The translations under genes and the position numbers were made by a program. The notes below the pieces were generated by a model that saw only the letters and a list, made by a program, of their open reading frames with translations, was not told where the DNA came from and ran no database searches. From Deinococcus actinosclerus (GTDB lineage Bacteria > Deinococcota > Deinococci > Deinococcales > Deinococcaceae), in contig NZ_CP013910.1 in assembly GCF_001507665.1 (NCBI RefSeq), positions 3,150,001 through 3,214,000 of the forward strand: DNA of 64,000 nt. The letters are read 5' to 3'. Positions 38,506 through 48,711 of the stretch are shown here, in pieces (the stretch's first letter is position 1; each line of letters starts with the position of its first letter).

Positions 38506-38979
38506 ATGACGAACGTGACTGCCGGGGCCGACTGCGGACCCCAGAACCCTGGTTTTGACCGCCGCTACGACGTGCAGGGCCTTGACGCCATCGACGTGGC
38601 CGTGCTGGGCACCTTCCCGCACGTGCGCGAGGACGACCCGGTGCGCTATCCGGGCGAGCCGATGCAGATCGAGATCGTGACGGACGAGTTCAGCCCGGTG
38701 TGCCCCTGGAGTGGCCTGCCGGACTTCGGCCGCCTGGAGATCCGGTACCTGCCGCGCGAGGCGTGCGTGGAACTCAAGAGCCTGAAGTACTACCTGACCA
38801 GCTACCGGTTCGTGGGCATCTACCACGAGCACGCGACGCGGCGGGTACTGGCGGATCTGGTGAACCTGCTCAAGCCCCTGAGCATGGAGATCCGCTGCGA
38901 TTACGGCATGCGTGGCGGGCTGAACACGATCTGCACCGTGAAGTACGTGGCGCCCGACCATCAGCCCCAGGGGGCGTAA
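38506..38979 (+). CDS. queF: QueF, NADPH-dependent 7-cyano-7-deazaguanine reductase
   Basis: QueF reduces preQ0 to preQ1 in queuosine synthesis. The 157-residue product is the short unimodular type. The catalytic Cys is Cys66 in SPVCPWSGLPDFG, and the substrate and NADPH loop is CVELKSLKYYLTSYRFVGIYHEHATRR, with the conserved Glu, Lys and His. ATG 38506 follows GGGAGGAAA. It starts the operon queF-queD-queE-queC; queD follows after four bases. GTP cyclohydrolase, which feeds the pathway, is not in the window. Confidence 0.96.
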   Translation: MTNVTAGADCGPQNPGFDRRYDVQGLDAIDVAVLGTFPHVREDDPVRYPGEPMQIEIVTDEFSPVCPWSGLPDFGRLEIRYLPREACVELKSLKYYLTSYRFVGIYHEHATRRVLADLVNLLKPLSMEIRCDYGMRGGLNTICTVKYVAPDHQPQGA

Positions 38980-38983
38980 GCGG

Positions 38984-39394
38984 ATGCCGTGGAAACTGAG
39001 TTCGGAGTTCACGTTCGATTCGGCGCACGTGATCACCGGCTACGACGGGCCGTGCGGGCGGCTCCACGGGCACACGTACCGCGTGCGCATGGAGCTCAGC
39101 AGTGAGAAGCTGCGGCCCAGCGCGCACGTGAAGCGCGCCATCATGGTCGCGGACTTCAAGACCCTCAAATGGGCCAAGAAGGACGTGGACGCGGGCGGCC
39201 TGGACCACGCGTACCTGAACGACCTCCCGGACCTGGGCGACGACACGACCGCCGAGGTCATCGCCGCGTACCTCCACCGCAGGACGATGGACCGCGTCCG
39301 CGCCGACCTGCCCGAGGGGGACGACGGCGCGGACCTGCGGCTGCACGTGACGCTGTGGGAGACGCCGGAGAGCAGCTGCGAGTACTGGGAGTGA
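38984..39394 (+). CDS. queD: QueD, 6-carboxy-5,6,7,8-tetrahydropterin synthase
   Basis: QueD converts dihydroneopterin triphosphate to carboxytetrahydropterin, the first committed step to preQ0. The 136-residue PTPS-family protein shows the catalytic Cys24 in GPCGRLHGHTYRV and zinc histidines in FDSAHVI and LHGH. VADFKTLKWAKKDVDAGGLDHAYLND and the C-terminal LWETPESSCEYWE are typical. Start ATG 38984, four bases after queF. It is separated from queE by a 141-base repeat-bearing gap. Confidence 0.95.
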   Translation: MPWKLSSEFTFDSAHVITGYDGPCGRLHGHTYRVRMELSSEKLRPSAHVKRAIMVADFKTLKWAKKDVDAGGLDHAYLNDLPDLGDDTTAEVIAAYLHRRTMDRVRADLPEGDDGADLRLHVTLWETPESSCEYWE

Positions 39395-39400
39395 GGCTGT

Positions 39401-39530
39401 GAACCGGATTCCGTCTGTTCCATGTGCACCTCGGCACCCCACCGAGGTCCACATTCCACGCCCGGAATCCGCTGGGCTCCTTCTCGCGTCCGCTCGACTG
39501 GACCGGTTCTGGCGAACCATTCCAGCGGAG
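39401..39530 (+). repeat. Small intergenic repeat, copy A, between queD and queE
   Basis: Three stems: CGGATTCC (39405-39412) with GGAATCCG (39464-39471); an inner TGTGcACCTCGG (39423-39434) with CCGAGGTcCACA (39442-39453); and GGTTC (39505-39509) with GAACC (39514-39518). It ends in CCATTCCAGCGGAG, whose GGAG is the queE ribosome binding site. It matches copy B (62486-62615) in layout, with compensatory base changes in the stems. Confidence 0.8.
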
Positions 39531-39535
39531 CAACC

Positions 39536-40228
39536 ATGAAATACCCGGTGTACGAGCGGTTCTACACCTGGCAGGGCGAGGGGGTGCACCTGGGCCGCGC
39601 GGCGTACTTCATCCGCCTGTACGGCTGCCCCCAGGCCTGCCCCTGGTGCGACAGCGCCGGAACCTGGCACCGCGACTACCGCCCGGACGGCGTGACCCTG
39701 ATGGATGCCGACGAGTTGGCCGAGGTGGTGCGCACCGAGAGTCCGGACGGCGCCGTCGTGGTCGTGACGGGGGGCGAGCCGATCCTGTTCGACCTCGCGC
39801 CCCTGACGGACGCCCTGCATGCCCAGGGCCGCCGGGTGCACATCGAAACGAGCGGGATCGCACCGTTGCGGGGGGCGCTGGACTGGGTGACCCTCTCACC
39901 TAAACCCTTCGGTCAGCCCCCGCTGCCGGAAGTGGTGGCGCGGGCAGATGAGGTGAAGATCATCGTCCACGACCCGGGCGACATTCAGGCCGGACTGGAC
40001 ACCCTGACCGGCCTGCCGGAGAAGGCGGTGATCTGGTTGCACCCCGAGTGGAGCAAAGCCCGCGAGCGGGACCTGACCGTGCTGAACGCGATCACGCAGG
40101 CCGTGAAGGACAACCCGCGCCTGCGGGCCGGGTACCAGATGCACAAGCTGTACCGCGCCGACGACCTCGACGCGCACAGTGACAAACGCCTGATCCCCCT
40201 CGGCGGCAACGTGGAACTCGGGTATTGA
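39536..40228 (+). CDS. queE: QueE, 7-carboxy-7-deazaguanine synthase
   Basis: QueE is the radical-SAM enzyme that makes carboxydeazaguanine. The 230-residue product has the cluster motif C31-x3-C35-x2-C38 (GCPQACPWCDSAGTW), GGEPILFD and HIETSG. KLYRADDLDAHSDKRLIP is near the C terminus. Length and motif order fit the family. ATG 39536 uses the GGAG at the end of the upstream repeat, five bases away. queC follows after 115 bases containing a second hairpin repeat. Confidence 0.95.
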   Translation: MKYPVYERFYTWQGEGVHLGRAAYFIRLYGCPQACPWCDSAGTWHRDYRPDGVTLMDADELAEVVRTESPDGAVVVVTGGEPILFDLAPLTDALHAQGRRVHIETSGIAPLRGALDWVTLSPKPFGQPPLPEVVARADEVKIIVHDPGDIQAGLDTLTGLPEKAVIWLHPEWSKARERDLTVLNAITQAVKDNPRLRAGYQMHKLYRADDLDAHSDKRLIPLGGNVELGY

Positions 40229-40288
40229 CGGGGCGGTGGGGCGTCGAGGCTGGGCTGTAGGAGACGCAGCCTGAACCACGCTTTTTCT

Positions 40289-40328
40289 CCTCCCCCTTCA
40301 TGGGGGAGGTCGGGTGGGGGTGAATCCC
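40289..40328 (+). repeat. Hairpin repeat between queE and queC
   Basis: CCTCCCCC (40289-40296) pairs with GGGGGAGG (40302-40309), loop TTCAT, followed by TCGGGTGGGGG. It resembles the sequence at 63400-63452 and a widespread CTCCCC..GGGGAG..GGTGAGGGG class of repeats. The queC ribosome site CGGAGG follows. Confidence 0.55.
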
Positions 40329-40343
40329 ACCGGAGGATTGAAC

Positions 40344-41036
40344 ATGACGGAGGGCAAGAAGCGCGCGGTGGTGCTGCTGTCGGGCGGGCTGGATTCGAGC
40401 ACGGTGCTGGGCATGGCGACCTGCGACGGGTACGCGTGCACGGCGCTGTCGTTCCGGTACGGGCAGCGGCACACGGTGGAGCTGGAGCGCGCGGCGAAAG
40501 TGGCGGCGCATTTCGGGGCCGCGCACCGGGTGATCGACATCAACATCGGGTCGTTCGGGGGGAGTGCGCTGACGGACGAGAACATCGTGGTGCCGACGGA
40601 CGGCACGGCGGAGGGCGTAATCCCGCCGACGTACGTGCCGGGGCGCAACACGGTCTTTATTGCCGTGGGTCTGAGTCTGGCCGAGGCGATCGACGCGGAG
40701 CGGGTGTTCCTGGGTATCAACGCGGTGGATTACAGCGGGTACCCGGACTGCCGCCCGGAGTACCTCGCGGCGTATCAAACGCTGGCCGACCTGGCGACGA
40801 AGGCGGGGCTGGAGGGGCGCGGCGCGGTGCTGACGGCGCCGCTGGCGGAGCTGACGAAGGCGGACATCGTGCGTGAGGCGCTCGCGGTGGGCGTGCCGAT
40901 CGACGTGACGTGGAGCTGCTACCAGGGGGGCGAGGAGCCGTGTGGGGTGTGTGATTCGTGCCGCATCCGGGACAAGGCGCTGATCGAGGCAGGCCGCCCC
41001 GACCTCGCCACCACCTACGCCCAGGCCCAGTTGTAA
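40344..41036 (+). CDS. queC: QueC, 7-cyano-7-deazaguanine synthase
   Basis: QueC turns carboxydeazaguanine into preQ0 using ATP and ammonia. The 230-residue product has the pyrophosphatase loop [51 protein letters not shown] and the zinc cysteines in [23 protein letters not shown] 40344 follows CGGAGG at seven bases. It is the last gene of the que operon; a 13-bp hairpin follows. Confidence 0.96.
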   Translation: MTEGKKRAVVLLSGGLDSSTVLGMATCDGYACTALSFRYGQRHTVELERAAKVAAHFGAAHRVIDINIGSFGGSALTDENIVVPTDGTAEGVIPPTYVPGRNTVFIAVGLSLAEAIDAERVFLGINAVDYSGYPDCRPEYLAAYQTLADLATKAGLEGRGAVLTAPLAELTKADIVREALAVGVPIDVTWSCYQGGEEPCGVCDSCRIRDKALIEAGRPDLATTYAQAQL

Positions 41037-41047
41037 TCCCAGCAGGA

Positions 41048-41089
41048 GAGGCGGGACGCGCCAGGGGTCTTCCCCACGCGTCCCGCCTC
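41048..41089. terminator. Hairpin between convergent queC and tkt
   Basis: GAGGCGGGACGCG (41048-41060) pairs perfectly with CGCGTCCCGCCTC (41077-41089). It lies between two facing stop codons, so it can act on both. Confidence 0.7.
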
Positions 41090-41105
41090 CCTCTTGCGAA
41101 ATTCC

Positions 41106-43073
<1,968 letters not shown>

Positions 43074-43434
43074 GCCGTCATCCTACCCCGAGAAGAGTAT
43101 GTGTACCGTGTACACTTTTTGGCGCTTTCTAGACGCTCGGGTGAAGCGCTCCCACGACTGGCGCGGGGTCACAGGATAGAAGAAGCGCTCCCGACGACGC
43201 GGGAGCGGAGAGAATACCGATTCAGAGCACTCCGTCCTGGGGAGCAGGCGCACCAACGGCACCTCCATTCCGGTACAGACAGAATACGCCAGAGGCAGAA
43301 TAGATGCAAGCTCTTCCGTGAATATCCACTGAGTCAACATGCACCGGGCCTTGAGTCCGCCTTCATCGCAGCTAGGCCAGATGGCGTACCTGCCCGATTC
43401 GCGCCGCGCCTACAGGGCAGCGCACAGTAAACGC
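43074..43434. promoter_or_regulatory. Gene-poor region with the tkt promoter and inverted repeats
   Basis: This 361-base gap contains the tkt -10 (complement of 43080-43085) and the inverted repeat GTGTAC-CGT-GTACAC (43101-43115). It also has a stem CGCTCCCG (43186-43193) with CGGGAGCG (43200-43207), and GAAGCGCTCCC twice (about 43143 and 43183). The right half is lower in G+C than the flanks. An 85-codon minus-strand frame at 43083-43340 looks spurious. No gene is supported. Confidence 0.55.
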
Positions 43435-44325
43435 ATGCTCCTCCGCTCGCCTGAACCAGCAGACGCCTACGCGGCCGCCCTGCTTCTCAACAGCACCCAG
43501 GAACCCCACTTCCACACCACGTCTGCCCGGCTGTGCACCACCTGGGACCGCCACCCCACCCGCACGCTTGTTGTCGGCGAGCCCGGCCAGCCGCGCGGTC
43601 TGCTCACGCTGTGGGCACCGGAGTTCCAACCCACCCACCTGTGGATCGGTCTTCACCTGCACCCCGACCACCGTGCCGACGACACCGCCCCCACGCTGAT
43701 GCACGCCGCCCGCGACGCCGCACGCGCCCAGGGCCGCACCCACCTGTGGCTGAGCGTCCGCGAGGACTATCTGAGTACCGCCCCCGATCTGCCCACCCTG
43801 GGCCTGCGAGAGGTTCACCGCACCTTCGGCGGCGGATTGCACCTGCGGGGCTGGACGGACCCCACACCCGACCTCCGCCAGGAGCTGGAGGCGCGGGGCT
43901 ACCATTTCACGCCCGCCCAGCCACATGCCGACGATCCCAGACTGCACGATCTGTACGCCCGCACCCGCGACCATAAGGTCACAGCGGCGCCGACCATCCC
44001 TGAAGCGTCACCCACCCTGACGGGCGAGGACGGCCTCTGGGACGCCGCGTACCTCGCATGGCGCGGCGAGGCCCTTGTCGGCCTCTCCCTGCCAGAACGC
44101 TCTCGACTGAACGCCTGGAACGCCCTCCTGACGGTCACCCATGAGCACCGCCGCCAAGGGGTGGGCCGCACACTGCTGTCCCTGACCGCCCGTGCACTTC
44201 GGGAACAGAGCTTCACCTTCCTGAACGCCGCTGGCAGTGCCCGTGACGTGGCGTATCTGCGCGTCCTGCGACAGGTCGGCGCGAACATCGAACCCGACTG
44301 GATCGCCTGGGAGACGCCATGCTGA
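43435..44325 (+). CDS. Tandem-domain GNAT acetyltransferase 1
   Basis: A 296-residue protein with two GNAT folds. The N-terminal half has LWIGLHLHPDHRADDTAPTLMHAARDAA (degenerate acetyl-CoA loop); the C-terminal half has TVTHEHRRQGVGRTLLSLTARALRE (full RxxGxG/A loop) and ends NAAGSARDVAYLRVLRQVGANIEPDWIAWE. I chose ATG 43435, where homology-like sequence (MLLRSPEPADAYA) begins, rather than ATG 43339. It overlaps the next gene, a second acetyltransferase, by seven bases. The substrate is unknown. Confidence 0.78.
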   Translation: MLLRSPEPADAYAAALLLNSTQEPHFHTTSARLCTTWDRHPTRTLVVGEPGQPRGLLTLWAPEFQPTHLWIGLHLHPDHRADDTAPTLMHAARDAARAQGRTHLWLSVREDYLSTAPDLPTLGLREVHRTFGGGLHLRGWTDPTPDLRQELEARGYHFTPAQPHADDPRLHDLYARTRDHKVTAAPTIPEASPTLTGEDGLWDAAYLAWRGEALVGLSLPERSRLNAWNALLTVTHEHRRQGVGRTLLSLTARALREQSFTFLNAAGSARDVAYLRVLRQVGANIEPDWIAWETPC

Positions 44326-45227
44326 GCCCCGTACCCACCCTCCGCCCGTTCCGTGCCGCCGACGCTTCAGCGGTCGCCCACCTCGTGACCGAGGGCGGGC
44401 GCGGCCACTGGACGTACACCCCTGAGCACTTCCGGGAGGCGCAGCCCGGCACCCGCCCCACGCGCCTCGTCGCCGAGCAGGGCGGCGTGGTGGTCGCCAC
44501 CGCGCGCCTCGCGCCGTTCGGCGAGGGCGTGCCGGACGCGCTGCGGCTGGACGTCGCCGGGGACGGGGCGTCGTTCACGCCGCTGCTGCTGGCGCAGCTG
44601 GCCGAGGCGCCGGGCGGGTTCCGGCGCGTGCTGGGCGTCACCCGCGAGGACTTCACCGAAGTGATGACCTTCTTCCATGCTGCGGGCTTCCGCAACGCGT
44701 GGCAGTCGTGGGGCGCGCACCTCGACCTGACCACCTTCGACCCCGCCCCCTTCGAGCCCCTGCAGGAACGGCTGTTTCTGGCCGGGTACGAACCCGAACG
44801 CCTCGGTCCGGACGCGCCGGATGCCGACTGGGACGCCCTCTCCGACCTGCACCGGACCGGCCTGCGCGACCAGCTACGCAACCCCACGACCACCCCCGAT
44901 CCCCTCACACGTGATGGCCTGCGCGACGTGATCCGGCGGGAGGAGGCGGCGTTCGTCACGCGCTGGCGCGGGCAGATCGTGGCCCTGACCCGCCTCACCC
45001 CACGCGGGCCCGAGGTAGACAGCGTAGGCACCGTCACCCACCCGGATCACCGCGCGCGCGGCGTGATGACCGCCCTGAAAGCCCACGCGCTGACCTGGGC
45101 GCAGGGAGCGGGCCACACGCACGCCGGGACGGGCGGCACCGTCCTGAACCTCCCCATGCTGCGCGTGAACACCCGCCTGGGCTACCGTGTGGAACGCATG
45201 TGGATCACCTGGGAGAAGGAACTGTAA
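44319..45227 (+). CDS. Tandem-domain GNAT acetyltransferase 2
   Basis: A 302-residue protein, a partner or paralog of the preceding gene, which it overlaps by seven bases. The N-terminal half starts TLRPFRAADASAVAHLVTEG, a GNAT beginning; the C-terminal half has VGTVTHPDHRARGVMTALKAHALTWAQGAG (acetyl-CoA loop) and LNLPMLRVNTRLGYRVERMWITWEKEL, a typical end. The two genes together carry four GNAT-like domains. Translation coupling suggests joint action; the substrate is unknown. Confidence 0.8.
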   Translation: MLSPVPTLRPFRAADASAVAHLVTEGGRGHWTYTPEHFREAQPGTRPTRLVAEQGGVVVATARLAPFGEGVPDALRLDVAGDGASFTPLLLAQLAEAPGGFRRVLGVTREDFTEVMTFFHAAGFRNAWQSWGAHLDLTTFDPAPFEPLQERLFLAGYEPERLGPDAPDADWDALSDLHRTGLRDQLRNPTTTPDPLTRDGLRDVIRREEAAFVTRWRGQIVALTRLTPRGPEVDSVGTVTHPDHRARGVMTALKAHALTWAQGAGHTHAGTGGTVLNLPMLRVNTRLGYRVERMWITWEKEL

Positions 45228-45246
45228 GGACCCCCGCGCTTGCGGT

Positions 45247-46419
45247 TCAGGTCGCCCGCCCCCTCCCCTGCCCCAACGCGAGGGCCGCGCCCAGCAGCAG
45301 TACGCCCGCGCTGACGCCCAGGCCCAGGCGCAGGCCGCCCGCGCGGTCGGCGAGCAGGCCGGTCAGGAGCGGCCCGGCGGCCTGCCCGGCAGCGAACAGC
45401 ACCGTGAACGCCGCGATGCCGCGCGCCCAGGCGTGCTCGGGCAGAGTGCGGCGGGTGATCAGGGTGGTGAACGCCACGACCGCCAGGAAACTCCCGCCGA
45501 ACAGCGCGCCGGACAGCAGCAGCGCGGGGGGACTGGTCCCCAGCAGGGGCAGGGCGGCCCCGGCGGCCAGAGTGAGCAGCTGCGCGGTCATGGCGCGCGC
45601 GCCGCGCAGGCGGGCGGTGACGGGCGCCCACACGAAGGGGTGCAGGACGACGCTGAGGCCCAGCAGCGCCCAGAACGGCGTGATCCACGCCTGCGCGCCC
45701 GCGCCCTTCAGGAACGCCACGATGAACGTCATGTACGCGATGTACCCGATGCCGAAGCAGGTGTACGCGGCGAGCGTCCACGCCAGCGGCCGCAGCGACA
45801 CGGCAGGGCTGCGGGCGGGGGCACTGGCCGCGTGGGTGGGCAGGCGGCGCAGTGCAGGGGCGCTCAGCGGGATGCACGCCAGCGCGGCGAGGCCCAGCGC
45901 CAGCCACGCGCCGCGCCACCCGTGTGCCAGCAGCGGCGGGAGCAGCGCGGCGGACAGCAGCATCCCGATTCCGGCCCCGCCGTAGAACACGCCCAGCAGC
46001 AGTGGGCTGCGCTCCGGGTGCGCGCGCGTGGCGAGCGCCGCCAGCCCGCCGCCACTGACGAACACCAGCGCGCCCCCCACTCCGGAGAGGAAGCGCAGGC
46101 TCAGCAGCGGCGCGCTCAGGCCGGTCGCGGCACAGGCCAGCAGGGTCAATGCCGTCAGGAACATCGCGCCCGCGAACACGCGCCCCAACCCGGCGCGGCG
46201 GATCAGCGGCGCGGCGATCAGTGCGCCCAGCAGGTACCCCAGGGCGTTCGCGGCGTTCATCGCGCCGGACAGCGTGAAACTCCAGCCCAGGTCCTCACGC
46301 ATGGTGGGCAGCAGCAGCGCGTACGCGAAGCGCGCGAAGCCCAGCGCGACCGCGCCCCCCAGCGACAGCCGCAGCATGTCCGCAAGCGCCCCCCGCAGGC
46401 TGGGCTCGGCGCGGGTCAC
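45247..46419 (-). CDS. MFS transporter, YbfB/YjiJ-like
   Basis: A membrane protein of about 390 residues with twelve hydrophobic segments. GFARFAYALLLPTMREDLGWSFTLSGAMNAANALGYLLGAL at the N terminus is characteristic of the YbfB/YjiJ group of MFS proteins, and FGIGYIAYMTFIVAFLKGAG fits the seventh helix. The start is uncertain: GTG 46419 is given; ATG 46377 would still keep helix 1. The substrate is unknown. The convergent acetyltransferase gene ends 19 bases away. Confidence 0.8.
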   Translation of the reverse strand: MTRAEPSLRGALADMLRLSLGGAVALGFARFAYALLLPTMREDLGWSFTLSGAMNAANALGYLLGALIAAPLIRRAGLGRVFAGAMFLTALTLLACAATGLSAPLLSLRFLSGVGGALVFVSGGGLAALATRAHPERSPLLLGVFYGGAGIGMLLSAALLPPLLAHGWRGAWLALGLAALACIPLSAPALRRLPTHAASAPARSPAVSLRPLAWTLAAYTCFGIGYIAYMTFIVAFLKGAGAQAWITPFWALLGLSVVLHPFVWAPVTARLRGARAMTAQLLTLAAGAALPLLGTSPPALLLSGALFGGSFLAVVAFTTLITRRTLPEHAWARGIAAFTVLFAAGQAAGPLLTGLLADRAGGLRLGLGVSAGVLLLGAALALGQGRGRAT

Positions 46420-46536
46420 AGGGCACACGGCGTCCGATTCCCTGGGCGTCCGGCACCACACCGGACCCCCGTTCCATCTCCCGCCGCGTGCCTCTGCTGC
46501 ATCTCGCTCTGTTTCACAGCTTGATCAGTCCGTTCG

Positions 46537-46558
46537 GGTGGCCTCTGGCGCGGCCACC
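46537..46558 (-). terminator. Hairpin downstream of the TPR gene
   Basis: GGTGGCC (46537-46543) pairs with GGCCACC (46552-46558). No T-run follows, so it is a weak candidate. Nothing else is seen in 46420-46565. Confidence 0.35.
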
Positions 46559-46565
46559 GCAGTGT

Positions 46566-47990
46566 TCAGTTCAGCATGCGGCCGCCGGTGCCGCCCTGCT
46601 GGGACAGGAGCGCCTCGGCCTTGCGCAGGTGCTCCAGCAGGGTCACGTGCCAGTCGTCGTTGTCGGGCGTGTGGGCCAGCGCCTGCTGCGCGTGCGCGTA
46701 CGCGGCGGCCGGGTCGGGGAAGCCCTGCTGGGCCATGACGTCGGCGGCCATCTGGTGCGCGGTGACCCAGTCGCGGCTCTCGGGCGCGGCCTCGCGGATC
46801 ACGCGGTCGTAGTGCTCCAGCGCCTCGTCCAGCTGGAAGTAGTCCAGCGCCACGCTGCCCAGCACGAGGCTGGCGGGGATCACGGCGCCCTGCGCGAGGG
46901 CCTGCTCGGCTTCCAGCTGCGCCTCCTGCAGGCGGCCCAGGCGGTAGTCGCACTCGGCGATGTCGGCCAGGACCTCCGGCTGGTACGGGTACTCCGGGTC
47001 GGCCAGCACAGCTTCCAGTTTCTCGCGGGCGTCCACCGGGCGGTCCAGGTCCAGCAGGGCCACGCCCAGCTCGTGGTTCGCGTAGGGCCGGTCGGCGTCC
47101 GTGGCGAGTTTCAGGGCGTCCTCGAAGGCGTCCAGGGCGTCCTGCTGGCGGCCCAGGTGGGTCAGCACCTGTCCGCGCACGAGGGCAACGCCGTAGCTGG
47201 GGTCGCCGTGCTGCGCTTCCAGGCGGGCGGCCTCGCGGATCATGTCGTGCGCGGCGTCCGGCTGGCCCAGGTTCAGCAGCGCCTGCGCCCGCAGGTAGTG
47301 CCACGTGGCGAGGTTCAGCCCGGCGTCCTCCGCGTCGTGCGTGCTGGGCCGCGTGGGGTACAGGGGCCGCGCCTGATCCAGCGTGTGCTTCGCGGCCTCC
47401 GCCTGCCCGAGCTGGAGTTGCAGCGCCGCCTGCTCCTGGAGCATCACGGCGCGGTTGAGCCCCCGGGCGAGGTGCGCGGCCTCGCCGTACAGGTTGGCGG
47501 CGTCGGCGGTCTGGCCCAGCCCCTCGTTCGCCTCGGCCTCCCAGGACCGCAGCCGCCAGCGCAGGTGCTCGGGCAGCTCGGACGCCGGGAGGTGGATGTC
47601 CAGCGCCGCCTGCCCCTCGTCCATCAGGACCAGGGCGCACAGCGCGTGGAAACGGGCCAGCGGGTCGGCGGCCTCGCGGGCGGCCGTGGGGGGCGGGCTG
47701 GCGTCGGGCCCGCGCGTGCGGGCGTCGAGTTCCGCCATGAGCGCCTGGTACAGCGGGTCCTCGCGCAGGCTGGGGTCGATGGTGCGGGCCTCGCGCAGCG
47801 CCGCGCCCAGGTCGGTGGTGGCGGCGTCGCCGTACAGGGCGTGCAGGCTGCCGAGCAGGAGGGTCAGGCGGGCGCGTTCGGGGCGGTGGGCTTCGCGCAT
47901 GGCGGCGTCCAGCACGCCGAAGGCCTGCTCGTAGTCGCCGCCGGCGAGCGCCTCGCACACTTGCTGCCAGGTGGTGGCCACGTCAATCAT
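46566..47990 (-). CDS. Tetratricopeptide repeat protein
   Basis: A 474-residue soluble protein made of helical TPR units throughout, for example [85 protein letters not shown] and [19 protein letters not shown] proteins act as scaffolds; no catalytic motif is visible. ATG 47990 is eight bases after TATCCT on the minus strand (47999-48004), so it is probably leaderless. The partner is unknown. Confidence 0.88.
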   Translation of the reverse strand: MIDVATTWQQVCEALAGGDYEQAFGVLDAAMREAHRPERARLTLLLGSLHALYGDAATTDLGAALREARTIDPSLREDPLYQALMAELDARTRGPDASPPPTAAREAADPLARFHALCALVLMDEGQAALDIHLPASELPEHLRWRLRSWEAEANEGLGQTADAANLYGEAAHLARGLNRAVMLQEQAALQLQLGQAEAAKHTLDQARPLYPTRPSTHDAEDAGLNLATWHYLRAQALLNLGQPDAAHDMIREAARLEAQHGDPSYGVALVRGQVLTHLGRQQDALDAFEDALKLATDADRPYANHELGVALLDLDRPVDAREKLEAVLADPEYPYQPEVLADIAECDYRLGRLQEAQLEAEQALAQGAVIPASLVLGSVALDYFQLDEALEHYDRVIREAAPESRDWVTAHQMAADVMAQQGFPDPAAAYAHAQQALAHTPDNDDWHVTLLEHLRKAEALLSQQGGTGGRMLN

Positions 47991-48111
47991 TCCCCGTCAG
48001 GATACGGCACGCGCGCCCACCGGGGCGCAGTGGCTGCACCTTTGGCCCTGGCGGGCGGACCTGCACCTTTTGTCGCTTGCGTGCCGGGGCCATCCGCAGT
48101 GTCATGGGGGG

Positions 48112-48591
48112 ATGAGACAACGTGGAGCGTGGGGGACCGTGGCGGGCGGCGTGCTGGCGCTGGCGCTGCTGGCGGCGCTGGGCGTGTGGGGCCTGTCGTG
48201 GTGGTCGGGCGCGCGGGCGCAGGCCGTGCCGTACCCGGAGTTCCGGTCTCTGCTGGAGGCTGGGCAGGTGGCGCGGGTGGTGGTGCGGGGTGAGACGGCG
48301 ACCGTGACCCTGGAGCAGCCGGTCCTGACGCCGGGCGGCCCGGCGACGCGTGACGCGCGGGAGCTGCGGGTGCGCGTGCCGGGTGAGGTGATCACGTCGG
48401 ACACCCACCTGAGGGCCCTCATTCAGCAGCAGCGCGTGGACCTGCGCTTCGAGGCCCCTCACCAGTGGCCGGGCATCCTGTTGAACGTCCTGCCGGTCAT
48501 CCTGCTGCTGAGCTGGGTGGCGGCCCTGCTGGGTGTCCTCGTGTGGCTGGGGTGGTGGGCCATGCGGCGGGTAAAGGTTGCCAATCCCTAA
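48112..48591 (+). CDS. Free-standing FtsH N-terminal (extracytoplasmic) domain protein
   Basis: A 159-residue membrane protein with a segment at about residues 8-30, an outer domain, and a second segment near 125-148. It aligns end to end with the N-terminal part of the FtsH encoded next: YPEFRSLLEAGQVARVVVRGETATVTLEQP with [30 protein letters not shown], and QQQRVDLRFEAPHQWPGILLNVLPVILLL with [29 protein letters not shown]. It stops after the second helix, with no AAA or protease domain. It looks like a duplicated, trimmed ftsH that could enter FtsH hexamers as a regulatory or inhibitory subunit (inference). Confidence 0.88.
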   Translation: MRQRGAWGTVAGGVLALALLAALGVWGLSWWSGARAQAVPYPEFRSLLEAGQVARVVVRGETATVTLEQPVLTPGGPATRDARELRVRVPGEVITSDTHLRALIQQQRVDLRFEAPHQWPGILLNVLPVILLLSWVAALLGVLVWLGWWAMRRVKVANP

Positions 48592-48625
48592 AGCACAGGT
48601 GTGAGGTGGGACAATTTCATACACC

Positions 48626-48644
48626 TTGAGTCTGGTAGACTCAA
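48626..48644. promoter_or_regulatory. Inverted repeat in the ftsH promoter region
   Basis: TTGAGTC-TGGTA-GACTCAA is a perfect 7-bp inverted repeat 68 bases before the ftsH start. It contains a -10-like TAGACT (48636-48641), so a bound protein could control ftsH. No clear -35 is seen. Confidence 0.5.
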
Positions 48645-48711
48645 CTTCAGCGGGGGCTTGCCCCCCACCTCGCCCCATTCACCATCTTCTCTCCCTCCGG
48701 AGGACCTGTTC

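Noticed and set aside
43083..43340. 85-codon minus-strand frame upstream of transketolase
   Set aside because: It covers the tkt promoter and its operator, has no ribosome site and no family resemblance.
46440..46490. Possible further copy of the small repeat (CCGTTCCATC after a short GTCCGG/CCGGAC hairpin)
   Set aside because: Only about ten bases match the repeat tail and the outer stem is missing, so chance cannot be ruled out.
46525..47958. Minus-strand frame of 477 codons, as long as the TPR gene it overlaps
   Set aside because: The other frame has regular TPR units and a -10 next to its start; this one is Arg/Pro/Gly-rich without any motif.
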